DNA of 64,000 nt from CAYQJV01 sp964417925 (GTDB lineage: Bacteria; Hydrothermota; Tepidihabitantia; B3-TA06; CAYQJV01), in assembly GCA_964417925.1 (NCBI GenBank), contig CAYQJV010000006.1, positions 1 to 64,000 of the forward strand. Reading direction: 5' to 3'. The notes below the pieces were generated by a model, which saw only the letters and a list, made by a program, of their open reading frames with translations, was not told the origin of the DNA and did not search any database. Positions 50,899 through 58,668 of the stretch are shown here, piece by piece (position 1 is the first letter of the stretch; every line of letters starts with the position of its first letter). Made by a program: the position numbers and the translations under genes.

Positions 50899-53028
50899 TT
50901 ATCTCAAAACAATAAACTTCTTCACAATACCCTGGTTTTTAATTTTTGCAAAATATACTCCTGGACTCAGTTCTGCCATGTTTATCACATTTTCAAACTT
51001 TTTTATTCTTCTTCCACTAATGTCATATATCTCCACCTGTTCTCCTGTATCAAGTATTACTTTATCCTTCCTACTATAAAATGTAAGGAATAAGCTCTTT
51101 TCAAATTTATCCTTTTTCTCAGCAATACCTCCTGCTGCTGAATATGCCTTCACCCAACCCTTTACTACTACACTCAATTTTGGATTTGAATTATAAAAAA
51201 CGATGTATACGTTTTTATCTGTTGGAACATCATATTCTTTCTTCAATACAGTAAATCCTGTGTCCTTGTGTAGGTAATAGAATTTATATCCATTCCTAAA
51301 CTTTAGAAGGTTTTCTGCATCCATGATATAAAAATACTCCAGTATTCCATTTTCAAACTTTTTTGCAAAGGTCTGACTTCCCCCATAGGTGTAATCTTCA
51401 TAAGAAAAGGAAAGCCCATGCCCTATCTCATAAGGTACTTCTACATCCACCTGTATTCTATACCCCTTTTCTCCTTCTTGTTTTTCATCTTTTGGAACAG
51501 AAACCGGAAGTTCCAGGGTTAATGTATCATAGTAGAAGAAATGAGTACCTGGTAAGGCTTCGGCAGAATCAATTACTTTCCCTTTTCCTAAGATATAGTA
51601 ATTTTGTTGATCTCCAAGAATCGTTGTAAACTCTCCATTTCTATCTGTAATACCAGAAAATCCTTTCCACAACATTGTGGTATACCATCCTTCACTTAGT
51701 AACTTAACAGTATAAGATGGATAGGGAACACCATTTTTATCGAATACCTTCACTGTAAGAGTACACACATTTGAATATATATCCACACAACTCCACTGAT
51801 AACCATCTCCTCTCCAGTTCCATACACACGATACCTGCTTACTTCCTCCTCTATCCACATCATACGCAGTACCTGAATCTGCAACATGTGTTGACCCTCC
51901 TCCCAAATCTACCTGAAATTCATACCAGTTACTGTCCAATGGCCAATATATTGCGTTCCATACATGATCTTCATTTATATCAAGAGTTCCAAGTATTGGT
52001 ATAAGTACTGTTCTTCCTGCTGCCCAGGCAAGATCTTGTAATTCACCACAGTTTCCATTGTGTTCATAAGCTATAACATTTGGCTGAATTGGCCTATTCC
52101 CCCAAGCCTTTTCCGGTACTATCCTTGTTATCCACCAACCAAGAGCATTTACCAAAGACATGGTATCAGAATACTCCCTATCACCTCGCCATACATGTTT
52201 AGTACCATCCCAGTAAACTTTTACATTTGCTACCACATCTTTTAAAAGAGGATATGTACCTCCTGAAGTGTAATCATACTCTTCATCACTATAGTAAAGA
52301 TATTCTCTCCAGAATTTATTGTACACAGAAGCATCCTTTCTAGGCATCTCATCGGTACCTTTGGGCATCACCACCCACCAGTAGTATATCTCCTTGGGAA
52401 TCTCCACCCATACCGTATCTTGATTTTCATTGATAACTCTGTATTTGGTTGTGGAATAATAGGACGAATCGGTTTGAGGATCTCCATGGTCCACTATATC
52501 AACATATTTAAGGTCTTCATCTATTTCATACAGATATTTTGCATTATCTATAATTACTTCAGGATCAATTACCGCCAGGACTTGAGGAGCAAGATGTGCA
52601 ATTTGGAAATAAAGCTCATCAAGAATCCTTGGATCATTATTTTGCTGTATAATTTCTATACATTTTTCTGCTGCATCCCACCCCATGTTTATGAAATTCT
52701 CTATAAGATCATTCCTCAACCATACAGGAGCAGATTCTATTACTTCTTCTGCTCCCTCAGGAAGATTATAGGTAGGAGCCAATGTATCTTCAAGGGAAAT
52801 TTTTACTGGATCAAACTTTATTACATAAAAGCTATCCGGAGGAAGCAGAATATCTATCCACAGAGAGTCCTGTGCACCCACGCAGTAAAACTCCTCCACT
52901 ATTTTCCTTTTCTCTTTAGACTCAACATAGAAAGGAGCTTTATAGGTAGGCAATACTTTTTCATCCTTTATCACAGGCTCTGGAAAAACACTTATACTGT
53001 AAGCATATATAAACATCAGCAATGCCAT
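50899..53028 (-). CDS. Secreted transglutaminase-like protein with sorting domain
   Basis: The 709-residue protein has a short signal peptide (MALLMFIYAYSIS). The transglutaminase-like core has Cys327 (HNGNCGELQDLAWAA), His355 (INEDHVWNAIYW) and Asp374 (WYEFQVDLGGG), so a full catalytic triad is available. An Ig-like/carboxypeptidase-type domain (VFDKNGVPYPSYTVKLL) follows, then further beta domains. The C-terminal ~45 residues (QVEIYDISGRRIKKF, ELSPGVYFAKI) form a Por/T9SS-type sorting domain very like that of the FG-GAP protein. It is probably a surface protease or cross-linker. It is monocistronic, with its own promoter and an AGGAGGTGAT site. Confidence 0.8.
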   Translation of the reverse strand: MALLMFIYAYSISVFPEPVIKDEKVLPTYKAPFYVESKEKRKIVEEFYCVGAQDSLWIDILLPPDSFYVIKFDPVKISLEDTLAPTYNLPEGAEEVIESAPVWLRNDLIENFINMGWDAAEKCIEIIQQNNDPRILDELYFQIAHLAPQVLAVIDPEVIIDNAKYLYEIDEDLKYVDIVDHGDPQTDSSYYSTTKYRVINENQDTVWVEIPKEIYYWWVVMPKGTDEMPRKDASVYNKFWREYLYYSDEEYDYTSGGTYPLLKDVVANVKVYWDGTKHVWRGDREYSDTMSLVNALGWWITRIVPEKAWGNRPIQPNVIAYEHNGNCGELQDLAWAAGRTVLIPILGTLDINEDHVWNAIYWPLDSNWYEFQVDLGGGSTHVADSGTAYDVDRGGSKQVSCVWNWRGDGYQWSCVDIYSNVCTLTVKVFDKNGVPYPSYTVKLLSEGWYTTMLWKGFSGITDRNGEFTTILGDQQNYYILGKGKVIDSAEALPGTHFFYYDTLTLELPVSVPKDEKQEGEKGYRIQVDVEVPYEIGHGLSFSYEDYTYGGSQTFAKKFENGILEYFYIMDAENLLKFRNGYKFYYLHKDTGFTVLKKEYDVPTDKNVYIVFYNSNPKLSVVVKGWVKAYSAAGGIAEKKDKFEKSLFLTFYSRKDKVILDTGEQVEIYDISGRRIKKFENVINMAELSPGVYFAKIKNQGIVKKFIVLR

Positions 53029-53061
53029 ATCTTTATCACCTCCTTTCTTTAAGGATAAGAT

Positions 53062-53089
53062 AGTTTACTACAATTTTTTAAAAAGTCAA
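53062..53089 (-). promoter_or_regulatory. Promoter of the secreted transglutaminase gene
   Basis: Read on the minus strand: TTGACT (53084-53089), 16-base spacer, TAAACT (53062-53067). The leader is about 25 bases with a strong ribosome site. Confidence 0.65.
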
Positions 53090-53165
53090 GTTTTTTACCT
53101 TCTCTATCTTACGTAATTCTATGTGGATACAATTAAAGTAACTCTTTTTCCCTCTCCCTTATGGG

Positions 53166-53187
53166 ATTAGAAATGACTATTTCTAAT
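53166..53187. repeat. Perfect inverted repeat in the 53.1-53.3 kb gap
   Basis: ATTAGAAAT-GACT-ATTTCTAAT, a 9-base stem with a 4-base loop, lies in a 288-base gap. A second, A/T-only hairpin (53231-53256, ATAATAAAA with TTTTATTAT) follows. They are possibly structural or regulatory. The gap otherwise shows only the two divergent promoters at its ends. Confidence 0.45.
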
Positions 53188-53274
53188 TTTTGCCTTTCGA
53201 ACACAGAGTAATCAATAGTATGACTTTCCTATAATAAAAGCTTGTTTTTTTATTATTCTTCAAGTCACCTTTTC

Positions 53275-53302
53275 TTGACTTTCCATAGATAATGATTAAA
53301 AT
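53275..53302 (+). promoter_or_regulatory. Promoter of the dciA-gyrB operon
   Basis: TTGACT (53275-53280), 16-base spacer, TAAAAT (53297-53302). ATG 53317 follows after 14 bases; the leader is about 7 bases with no clear ribosome site. Confidence 0.65.
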
Positions 53303-53316
53303 TACATAATCTGGAA

Positions 53317-53607
53317 ATGAGAAAAGGAAAAACCTACAAAGTGGGAGATATTCTCCCTACTTTAATTAAAAAATTAAAATTGGGAAAAAAATTAAAAGAA
53401 CATGAAGCTTTAAAATTATGGGAAGAAGTGGTAGGGAAAATGATATCAAAAAAAGCAAAAGCCTACCGGGTGGATAGAGGAGTACTTTTTGTCAGGGTAA
53501 ACGATCCTATGTGGTTGCAGGAGTTATGTCTGAGAAAAAAAGAAATAATTGAAAAGATTAACGAAAAAATTGGTAAAGAGGTTATAAAAGACATTAACTT
53601 TTTCTGA
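53317..53607 (+). CDS. DUF721 protein, DciA-like
   Basis: The 96-residue protein matches the DUF721 (DciA) family: GDILPTLIKKLKLGKKLKEHEALKLWEEVVG at the N-terminus (seen here as LKEHEALKLWEEVVG), then a KH-like fold with GVLFVRVNDPMWLQELCLRK. DciA is the ancestral loader or recruiter of the replicative helicase DnaB in bacteria lacking DnaC. It lies 15 bases ahead of gyrB, a pairing common near recF/dnaA in other bacteria. Neither of those is in this window. Confidence 0.85.
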   Translation: MRKGKTYKVGDILPTLIKKLKLGKKLKEHEALKLWEEVVGKMISKKAKAYRVDRGVLFVRVNDPMWLQELCLRKKEIIEKINEKIGKEVIKDINFF

Positions 53608-53622
53608 AAGGAGATGCATAAT

Positions 53623-55506
53623 ATGGAAAAATACGATGTCACAAAAATTCAAGTTCTCAAGGGACTTGAAGGAGTAAGGCGTAGGCCCGCAATGTACATT
53701 GGAGATACTGGAGTAAGGGGTCTACACCATTTGATTAATGAAGTCGTTGACAATGCAGTAGATGAGGCTCTTGCTGGATATTGTAAAACAATAAAAGTAG
53801 CTCTTATTTCAAAAAATAAAGTATCCATTGAAGATGACGGAAGGGGAATTCCAGCTGAAATCCATCCAGAACTTAAAAAATCAGGACTTGAGATAGTAAT
53901 GACAACCCTACATTCAGGAGCAAAATTTGAGGATAAAGTATACAAAATTTCAGGAGGACTACACGGAGTAGGAGTGAGTGTTGTTAATGCACTGTCTGCT
54001 GAAATGGAAGTGGAGGTTAAGCGAAACGGTAAAATTTATTACCAAAGATATGAAAAAGGAAATCCAGTAACTCCTGTAGAGATTATCGGAGAAACTGAAA
54101 AAACAGGTACAAAAGTAACTTTCGTACCTGACAAAGAGATATTCAAAAAAACTGAATTTAATCCAGAAACAATCAAAGCAAGATTAAGAGAAATAGCATT
54201 TTTAAATCCTCAACTTACTATAATATTTGAAGATAAAGTAAGAAATACTAAAGAGATTTTTCACTATCCAAGAGGGCTTGTTGACTTTATATCCTATCTG
54301 GATGAAGGGCGAATAAAATTACACAAACCCATTTTTATAAAAGCTAAAAGAGGCGATATTGATGTAGAAGTTGCCTTAGAGTACAACGATAGTTACTTGG
54401 AAAACATAATTACATTTGTAAATACAATAAATACTCATGAAGGGGGAACTCATCTTGTTGGTTTTAAAACTGCTTTGACAAAAATACTCAATGAATATGC
54501 TAAAAAAAATGTGAAGGGAGCTCCTGATCTTATTGGAGAGGATGTAAGGGAAGGGCTCACTGCAATCATATCAGTTAAAATGCCTGACCCTCAGTTTGAA
54601 GGTCAAACAAAGACAAAGCTTGGAAACAGTGAAGTCAGAGGAATTGTTGAATCTGTAGTTCAAGAAGGCCTTACAAAATTCTTAGAGGAAAACCCAAGAG
54701 TCCTGGATATCATACTTAAAAAGGTAATAGCCGCTGCAAAATCAAGGGAGGCTGCAAAAAAAGCAAGGGAACTTGCAAGGAAAAAAGCAACTCTTGGAAT
54801 AGACATCTTACCTGGAAAACTCGCTGACTGTACCACAAATAATCCAGAGGAAGCAGAACTCTTTATAGTAGAGGGAGAATCAGCAGGGGGTTCTGCAAAA
54901 CAGGGAAGAGATAGAAGATTCCAAGCAGTCCTTGCTCTCAAAGGAAAAATCTTAAATGTAGAAAAATCAAGTCTAAACAAGGTTCTATCAAATGAGGAAA
55001 TAAAATCCATTATTGCATCAATTGGTGCAGGTGTGGGGGAAGATGAATTTGACCCTTCAAAGGTTAGGTACAGAAAAATAATCATTATGACAGATGCAGA
55101 TGTAGATGGTTCTCATATAAGAACTTTACTTTTAACTCTTTTTTACCGATTGATGTACCAATTAATTGAACAGAAAATGGTATACATTGCTCAACCTCCT
55201 CTTTATCGTGTAAAATACAAAAAAGAGGTAAAGTATTTTCACACCGATGAAGAACTTGAAGAATTTTTAAAAAACCATCCAGAAAATGAAGTTGAAATCC
55301 AGAGATTTAAAGGACTTGGAGAAATGAATCCAGAGCAGTTATGGGAAACCACTATGAACCCAAAAACGAGAATTTTAAAACTTGTAACCCTTGAAGATGC
55401 TGCAATGGCGGATAAAATTTTCTCAATTTTGATGGGTTCTGAGGTAGAACCCAGAAGAAAATTCATTGAAGAGAATGCAAAATTTGTTGTGAATTTAGAT
55501 GTTTAG
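53623..55506 (+). CDS. gyrB: DNA gyrase subunit B
   Basis: This 627-residue type IIA topoisomerase subunit supplies the ATPase for negative supercoiling. I start it at ATG 53623, 9 bases after AAAGGAG; an ATG at 53614 directly abuts the ribosome site. GHKL motifs: EVVDNAVDEALAG, EDDGRGIP and GGLHGVGVSVVNALS. The TOPRIM domain has EGESAGGSAKQGRDR and DADVDGSHI. The C-terminal gyrase tail (QRFKGLGEMNPEQLWETTMNP) is present, and the lack of long insertions fits GyrB. The TAG stop overlaps the AGGAGG site of the next gene. Confidence 0.97.
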   Translation: MEKYDVTKIQVLKGLEGVRRRPAMYIGDTGVRGLHHLINEVVDNAVDEALAGYCKTIKVALISKNKVSIEDDGRGIPAEIHPELKKSGLEIVMTTLHSGAKFEDKVYKISGGLHGVGVSVVNALSAEMEVEVKRNGKIYYQRYEKGNPVTPVEIIGETEKTGTKVTFVPDKEIFKKTEFNPETIKARLREIAFLNPQLTIIFEDKVRNTKEIFHYPRGLVDFISYLDEGRIKLHKPIFIKAKRGDIDVEVALEYNDSYLENIITFVNTINTHEGGTHLVGFKTALTKILNEYAKKNVKGAPDLIGEDVREGLTAIISVKMPDPQFEGQTKTKLGNSEVRGIVESVVQEGLTKFLEENPRVLDIILKKVIAAAKSREAAKKARELARKKATLGIDILPGKLADCTTNNPEEAELFIVEGESAGGSAKQGRDRRFQAVLALKGKILNVEKSSLNKVLSNEEIKSIIASIGAGVGEDEFDPSKVRYRKIIIMTDADVDGSHIRTLLLTLFYRLMYQLIEQKMVYIAQPPLYRVKYKKEVKYFHTDEELEEFLKNHPENEVEIQRFKGLGEMNPEQLWETTMNPKTRILKLVTLEDAAMADKIFSILMGSEVEPRRKFIEENAKFVVNLDV

Positions 55507-55514
55507 GAGGTGCA

Positions 55515-56579
55515 ATGGATAGATACAGTCTTTTTAAAGAATTAACAGAAGCTTTTGGCCCTTCAGGATTTGAAGAAGAACCGAGAAGAATAATGAAAAG
55601 ATACTTCACTGAACATGGGTATTCAGTATTTTATGATAGGCTTGGAAGCATAATAGGGGCAAAAGAAAAAGATTCACCTAGAATTCTTGTATGTGCGCAT
55701 ATGGATGAAATAGGATTCATGGTAAAGAATATCACCAAAATTGGCAACAAAGGATACATAAGATTTCTCCCTGTAGGAGGATGGTGGGAAGGTGTGTTGT
55801 TAGGACAAAAGGTCAGAATAAAGACAAAGGATAAAGAGTTTATAGGTATTATTGGGGCAAAACCTCCCCATGAGATGAAACCAGAAGAAAGAAAAAAAAC
55901 AGTAGAACTAAAACATATGTTTATAGATATAGGAATAACAAAAGATAAAGGAGCAGAAGAACTGGGAATAAAACCTGGGGATCCTATTGTACCCTATGCT
56001 GAATTTAAACCACTTGAGAACAAAACTCTTTCTGCAAAGGCATGGGATGATAGAATGGGATGTTCTGCAATTATTGAAGCTTCATGGAGATTAAAAGACA
56101 CACCGAATTCGGTATTTTTTTCTGGAACGGTGCAGGAAGAGGTAGGATTAAGAGGGGCAAGAACTGTAGCAAATCTTATAAAACCTGATATTGCCTTTGC
56201 AATAGATGTCTCTATAGCAAGGGATATACCAGGAGAAGAAGCAGAACAGGTTGAATATCTTGGAAACGGTATTGGAGTACTTATACATGACAGCACCATG
56301 ATACCAAACCTCAAGTTAAGAGACTGGGTGATAGAACTTTTTGAAAAGGAAGGAATAAAATACCACCTTACTTCTATAAGAGGAGGATACGACACAGGAG
56401 TAATTCATCTATCAAATATTGGAGTTCCTTCCCTTGCACTTGGAATTCCAACAAGATATATACATTCCCATGTATCTTTAATTCATGAAGATGATTATGA
56501 AAACCTTGTAAATGCTATTGTTATAATTCTGGAAAAACTTGACAAAGAGACTGTTTCAAAAATTTTAAGTTTTGAATAA
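55515..56579 (+). CDS. M42 family metallo-aminopeptidase
   Basis: The 354-residue zinc/cobalt aminopeptidase is of the glucanase/FrvX (PepA, TET) kind. Metal ligands are visible in CAHMDEIGFM, KAWDDRMGC, the catalytic QEEVGLRGA, FAIDVS and YIHSHVSLIHEDD. Members form dodecameric tetrahedral particles that trim peptides to amino acids and are typical of archaea and thermophiles such as Thermotoga. It lies between gyrB and the second EF-G gene, with an AGGAGG site overlapping the gyrB stop. Confidence 0.93.
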   Translation: MDRYSLFKELTEAFGPSGFEEEPRRIMKRYFTEHGYSVFYDRLGSIIGAKEKDSPRILVCAHMDEIGFMVKNITKIGNKGYIRFLPVGGWWEGVLLGQKVRIKTKDKEFIGIIGAKPPHEMKPEERKKTVELKHMFIDIGITKDKGAEELGIKPGDPIVPYAEFKPLENKTLSAKAWDDRMGCSAIIEASWRLKDTPNSVFFSGTVQEEVGLRGARTVANLIKPDIAFAIDVSIARDIPGEEAEQVEYLGNGIGVLIHDSTMIPNLKLRDWVIELFEKEGIKYHLTSIRGGYDTGVIHLSNIGVPSLALGIPTRYIHSHVSLIHEDDYENLVNAIVIILEKLDKETVSKILSFE

Positions 56580-56590
56580 AAGGAGGAAAA

Positions 56591-58663
56591 ATGGCAAAAA
56601 TAGAACCCAAAAACATAAGAAATATCGGATTCTTTGGACACGGTGGGTGTGGAAAAACCACTATAATTGATGGAATTCTTTACTTAACAGGTGAAAATAC
56701 AAGAGTAGGTAGAGTTGACGATGGAACATCTCTAATGGACTTTGACCCTGAAGAAATTGAAAGAAAAACTACTATAAATCTTTCAGTATTTTCTTTAGTT
56801 AATTATAATGGTAAAATAATAAACATCGTAGATACCCCTGGATATCTTGATTTTGTAGGAGAAGTTCTTTCTGGCATCAGAGCTATTGACGTGGGAGTTG
56901 TGGTGATCGATGCCACTTCAGGAGTAGAAGTAGGAACAGAACTGGTATGGAAATATCTTGAAGAAGAAGATAAGGCAAGGGCTATTTTTGTAAACAAGTT
57001 AAAAAAGGAAAATGCAGATTTTGATAGTGTGTACAAACAGATAGTTGATACCTTTGGACATAAAATATGCCCCATAACCATTCCTATAGGCCAGGGCCCA
57101 GAAATGCAAGGTTATGTAAACCTACTTACACAAGAAGCCTTTAGGATAAAAGATGGGAAAGAAGAAAAAATGGAAATCCCTGAAGATATCAAGAAGAAAG
57201 TTGCTGAATTCAGAGAGAAAATAATAGAGTCCTTGTGTGAAGAAGATGAAAGCTTGATGGAGAAATATCTTGAAGGTATTGAAATAAAAGTTGAAGAAAT
57301 AATTCCTACAATAGCAAAAGCAGTGGCCAATAAAGCGATATTTCCGCTTTTTGCGGGTGATGGGTATGAACTTATAGGACTTACTGGATTTTTAAATTTT
57401 GTTGCAGAATATTTCCCTTCACCACTTGATGTGGGAGTAAAAGCCAGCACAAAGGAGGGAAATAAAAAAACTATCAAACCTGCAGAAGACAATCCTACAA
57501 TAGGCTTTGTTTTTAAAACCTTCTCTGACCCTCATGTTGGAGAGATGCTCAATATAAGAGTACTTTCTGGTAAGATAATACCTGGAATGTCCATTAAGAA
57601 TACCACAAAGGATGTAGAAGAAAAGATAAACCAAATATTTGTATTAAGAGGAAGGGAAAGAAAAGAGGTAAGTGAACTGGTGACTGGAATGCTCGGGGTG
57701 CTTGTAAAGCTTAAATCTACAAAAACTTCTGATACCCTGGCAACCGACGATACCCTTATACCACAGATAAAATTCCCTGAACCTTCAATCTCCGTTGCAG
57801 TAGTGCCGAAAACTAAAGGAGATGAAGAAAGAGTATCAAATGCTCTTGCAAGATTACATGAGGAAGATCCAACTTTCAAATACCACTACAATGTTGAATT
57901 TAAACAACAACTGATAGAGGGAATAGGAGAGCTTCACCTTGATGTAATTTTATCAAGGTTAAAAAGAAAATTCAATGTATCTGTGGATACAGAAAAACCA
58001 AAAATTGCATACCGAGAAACAATTACCAAAAAGGCAGAGGCCCAAGGAAAATACAAAAAACAGACCGGCGGAAGAGGCCAATACGGAGATGTATGGCTAA
58101 GATTAGAACCTTTACCAAGAGGAAAAGGGTTTGAATTCGAAGAGACCATATTTGGTGGAGCTATTCCTTCAAAATACTTCCCTTCAATTGAAAAAGGAAT
58201 AAAGGAGGCAGCAGAAAAAGGGATCCTTGCAGGATATCCTGTAATAGATTTTAAAGCAACCCTTTATGATGGATCCCACCACCCGGTAGATTCTTCGGAT
58301 ATCGCCTTCAAAATAGCGGCCTCCATGGCATTTAAAAACTGCGCGGAAAAAGCAAATCCTGTACTGCTTGAACCAATACTTGAGATAGAAGTGTTGGTCC
58401 CCGAAAAATTTATGGGAGATGTAATAGGAGATTTAAACTCCAGAAGAGCAAAAATTTTGGGAATAGACACTGAAGGAAGGTTTCAAAAAATAAGAGCCTA
58501 TGTTCCTGAAGCAGAAATGTATAAATATGCAACAACCTTAAGGTCAATAACTCAAGGAAGAGGAATATTTAGAGCAAAATTCTCCCACTATGAAGAAGTA
58601 CCCAAGGAAATAGCTCAGAAAATAATAGAACAGGCAAAAAAGGAAAAAGAAAAGGAGGAATAA
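56591..58663 (+). CDS. Second EF-G-like GTPase (FusA2 type)
   Basis: The 690-residue protein has the full EF-G domain order. G1 is GHGGCGKTT and G3 is DTPGYLDF. The G4 motif is altered: residues 135-138 read NKLK where NKxD is expected, so the guanine-specifying Asp is Lys. The switch I (EIERKTTINLSV) is of the FusA2 form known from Thermotoga and Thermus EF-G-2. Domain IV has QTGGRGQYGDVWLRLEPL, typical of that class. Its housekeeping partner is fusA at 3.2 kb. Near its end lies an A-AAA-AAG heptamer (58636-58642), and AGGAGG precedes the next gene. Confidence 0.9.
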   Translation: MAKIEPKNIRNIGFFGHGGCGKTTIIDGILYLTGENTRVGRVDDGTSLMDFDPEEIERKTTINLSVFSLVNYNGKIINIVDTPGYLDFVGEVLSGIRAIDVGVVVIDATSGVEVGTELVWKYLEEEDKARAIFVNKLKKENADFDSVYKQIVDTFGHKICPITIPIGQGPEMQGYVNLLTQEAFRIKDGKEEKMEIPEDIKKKVAEFREKIIESLCEEDESLMEKYLEGIEIKVEEIIPTIAKAVANKAIFPLFAGDGYELIGLTGFLNFVAEYFPSPLDVGVKASTKEGNKKTIKPAEDNPTIGFVFKTFSDPHVGEMLNIRVLSGKIIPGMSIKNTTKDVEEKINQIFVLRGRERKEVSELVTGMLGVLVKLKSTKTSDTLATDDTLIPQIKFPEPSISVAVVPKTKGDEERVSNALARLHEEDPTFKYHYNVEFKQQLIEGIGELHLDVILSRLKRKFNVSVDTEKPKIAYRETITKKAEAQGKYKKQTGGRGQYGDVWLRLEPLPRGKGFEFEETIFGGAIPSKYFPSIEKGIKEAAEKGILAGYPVIDFKATLYDGSHHPVDSSDIAFKIAASMAFKNCAEKANPVLLEPILEIEVLVPEKFMGDVIGDLNSRRAKILGIDTEGRFQKIRAYVPEAEMYKYATTLRSITQGRGIFRAKFSHYEEVPKEIAQKIIEQAKKEKEKEE

Positions 58664-58668
58664 AAATT
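58651..58668 (+). promoter_or_regulatory. Ribosome site for an ATT start codon
   Basis: AAAGGAGG (58651-58658) is followed, after 7 bases, by ATT at 58666-58668, in frame with the PAS kinase. There is no ATG, GTG, TTG or CTG codon in this frame until 58873, where the PAS domain would already be half gone. Confidence 0.65.
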
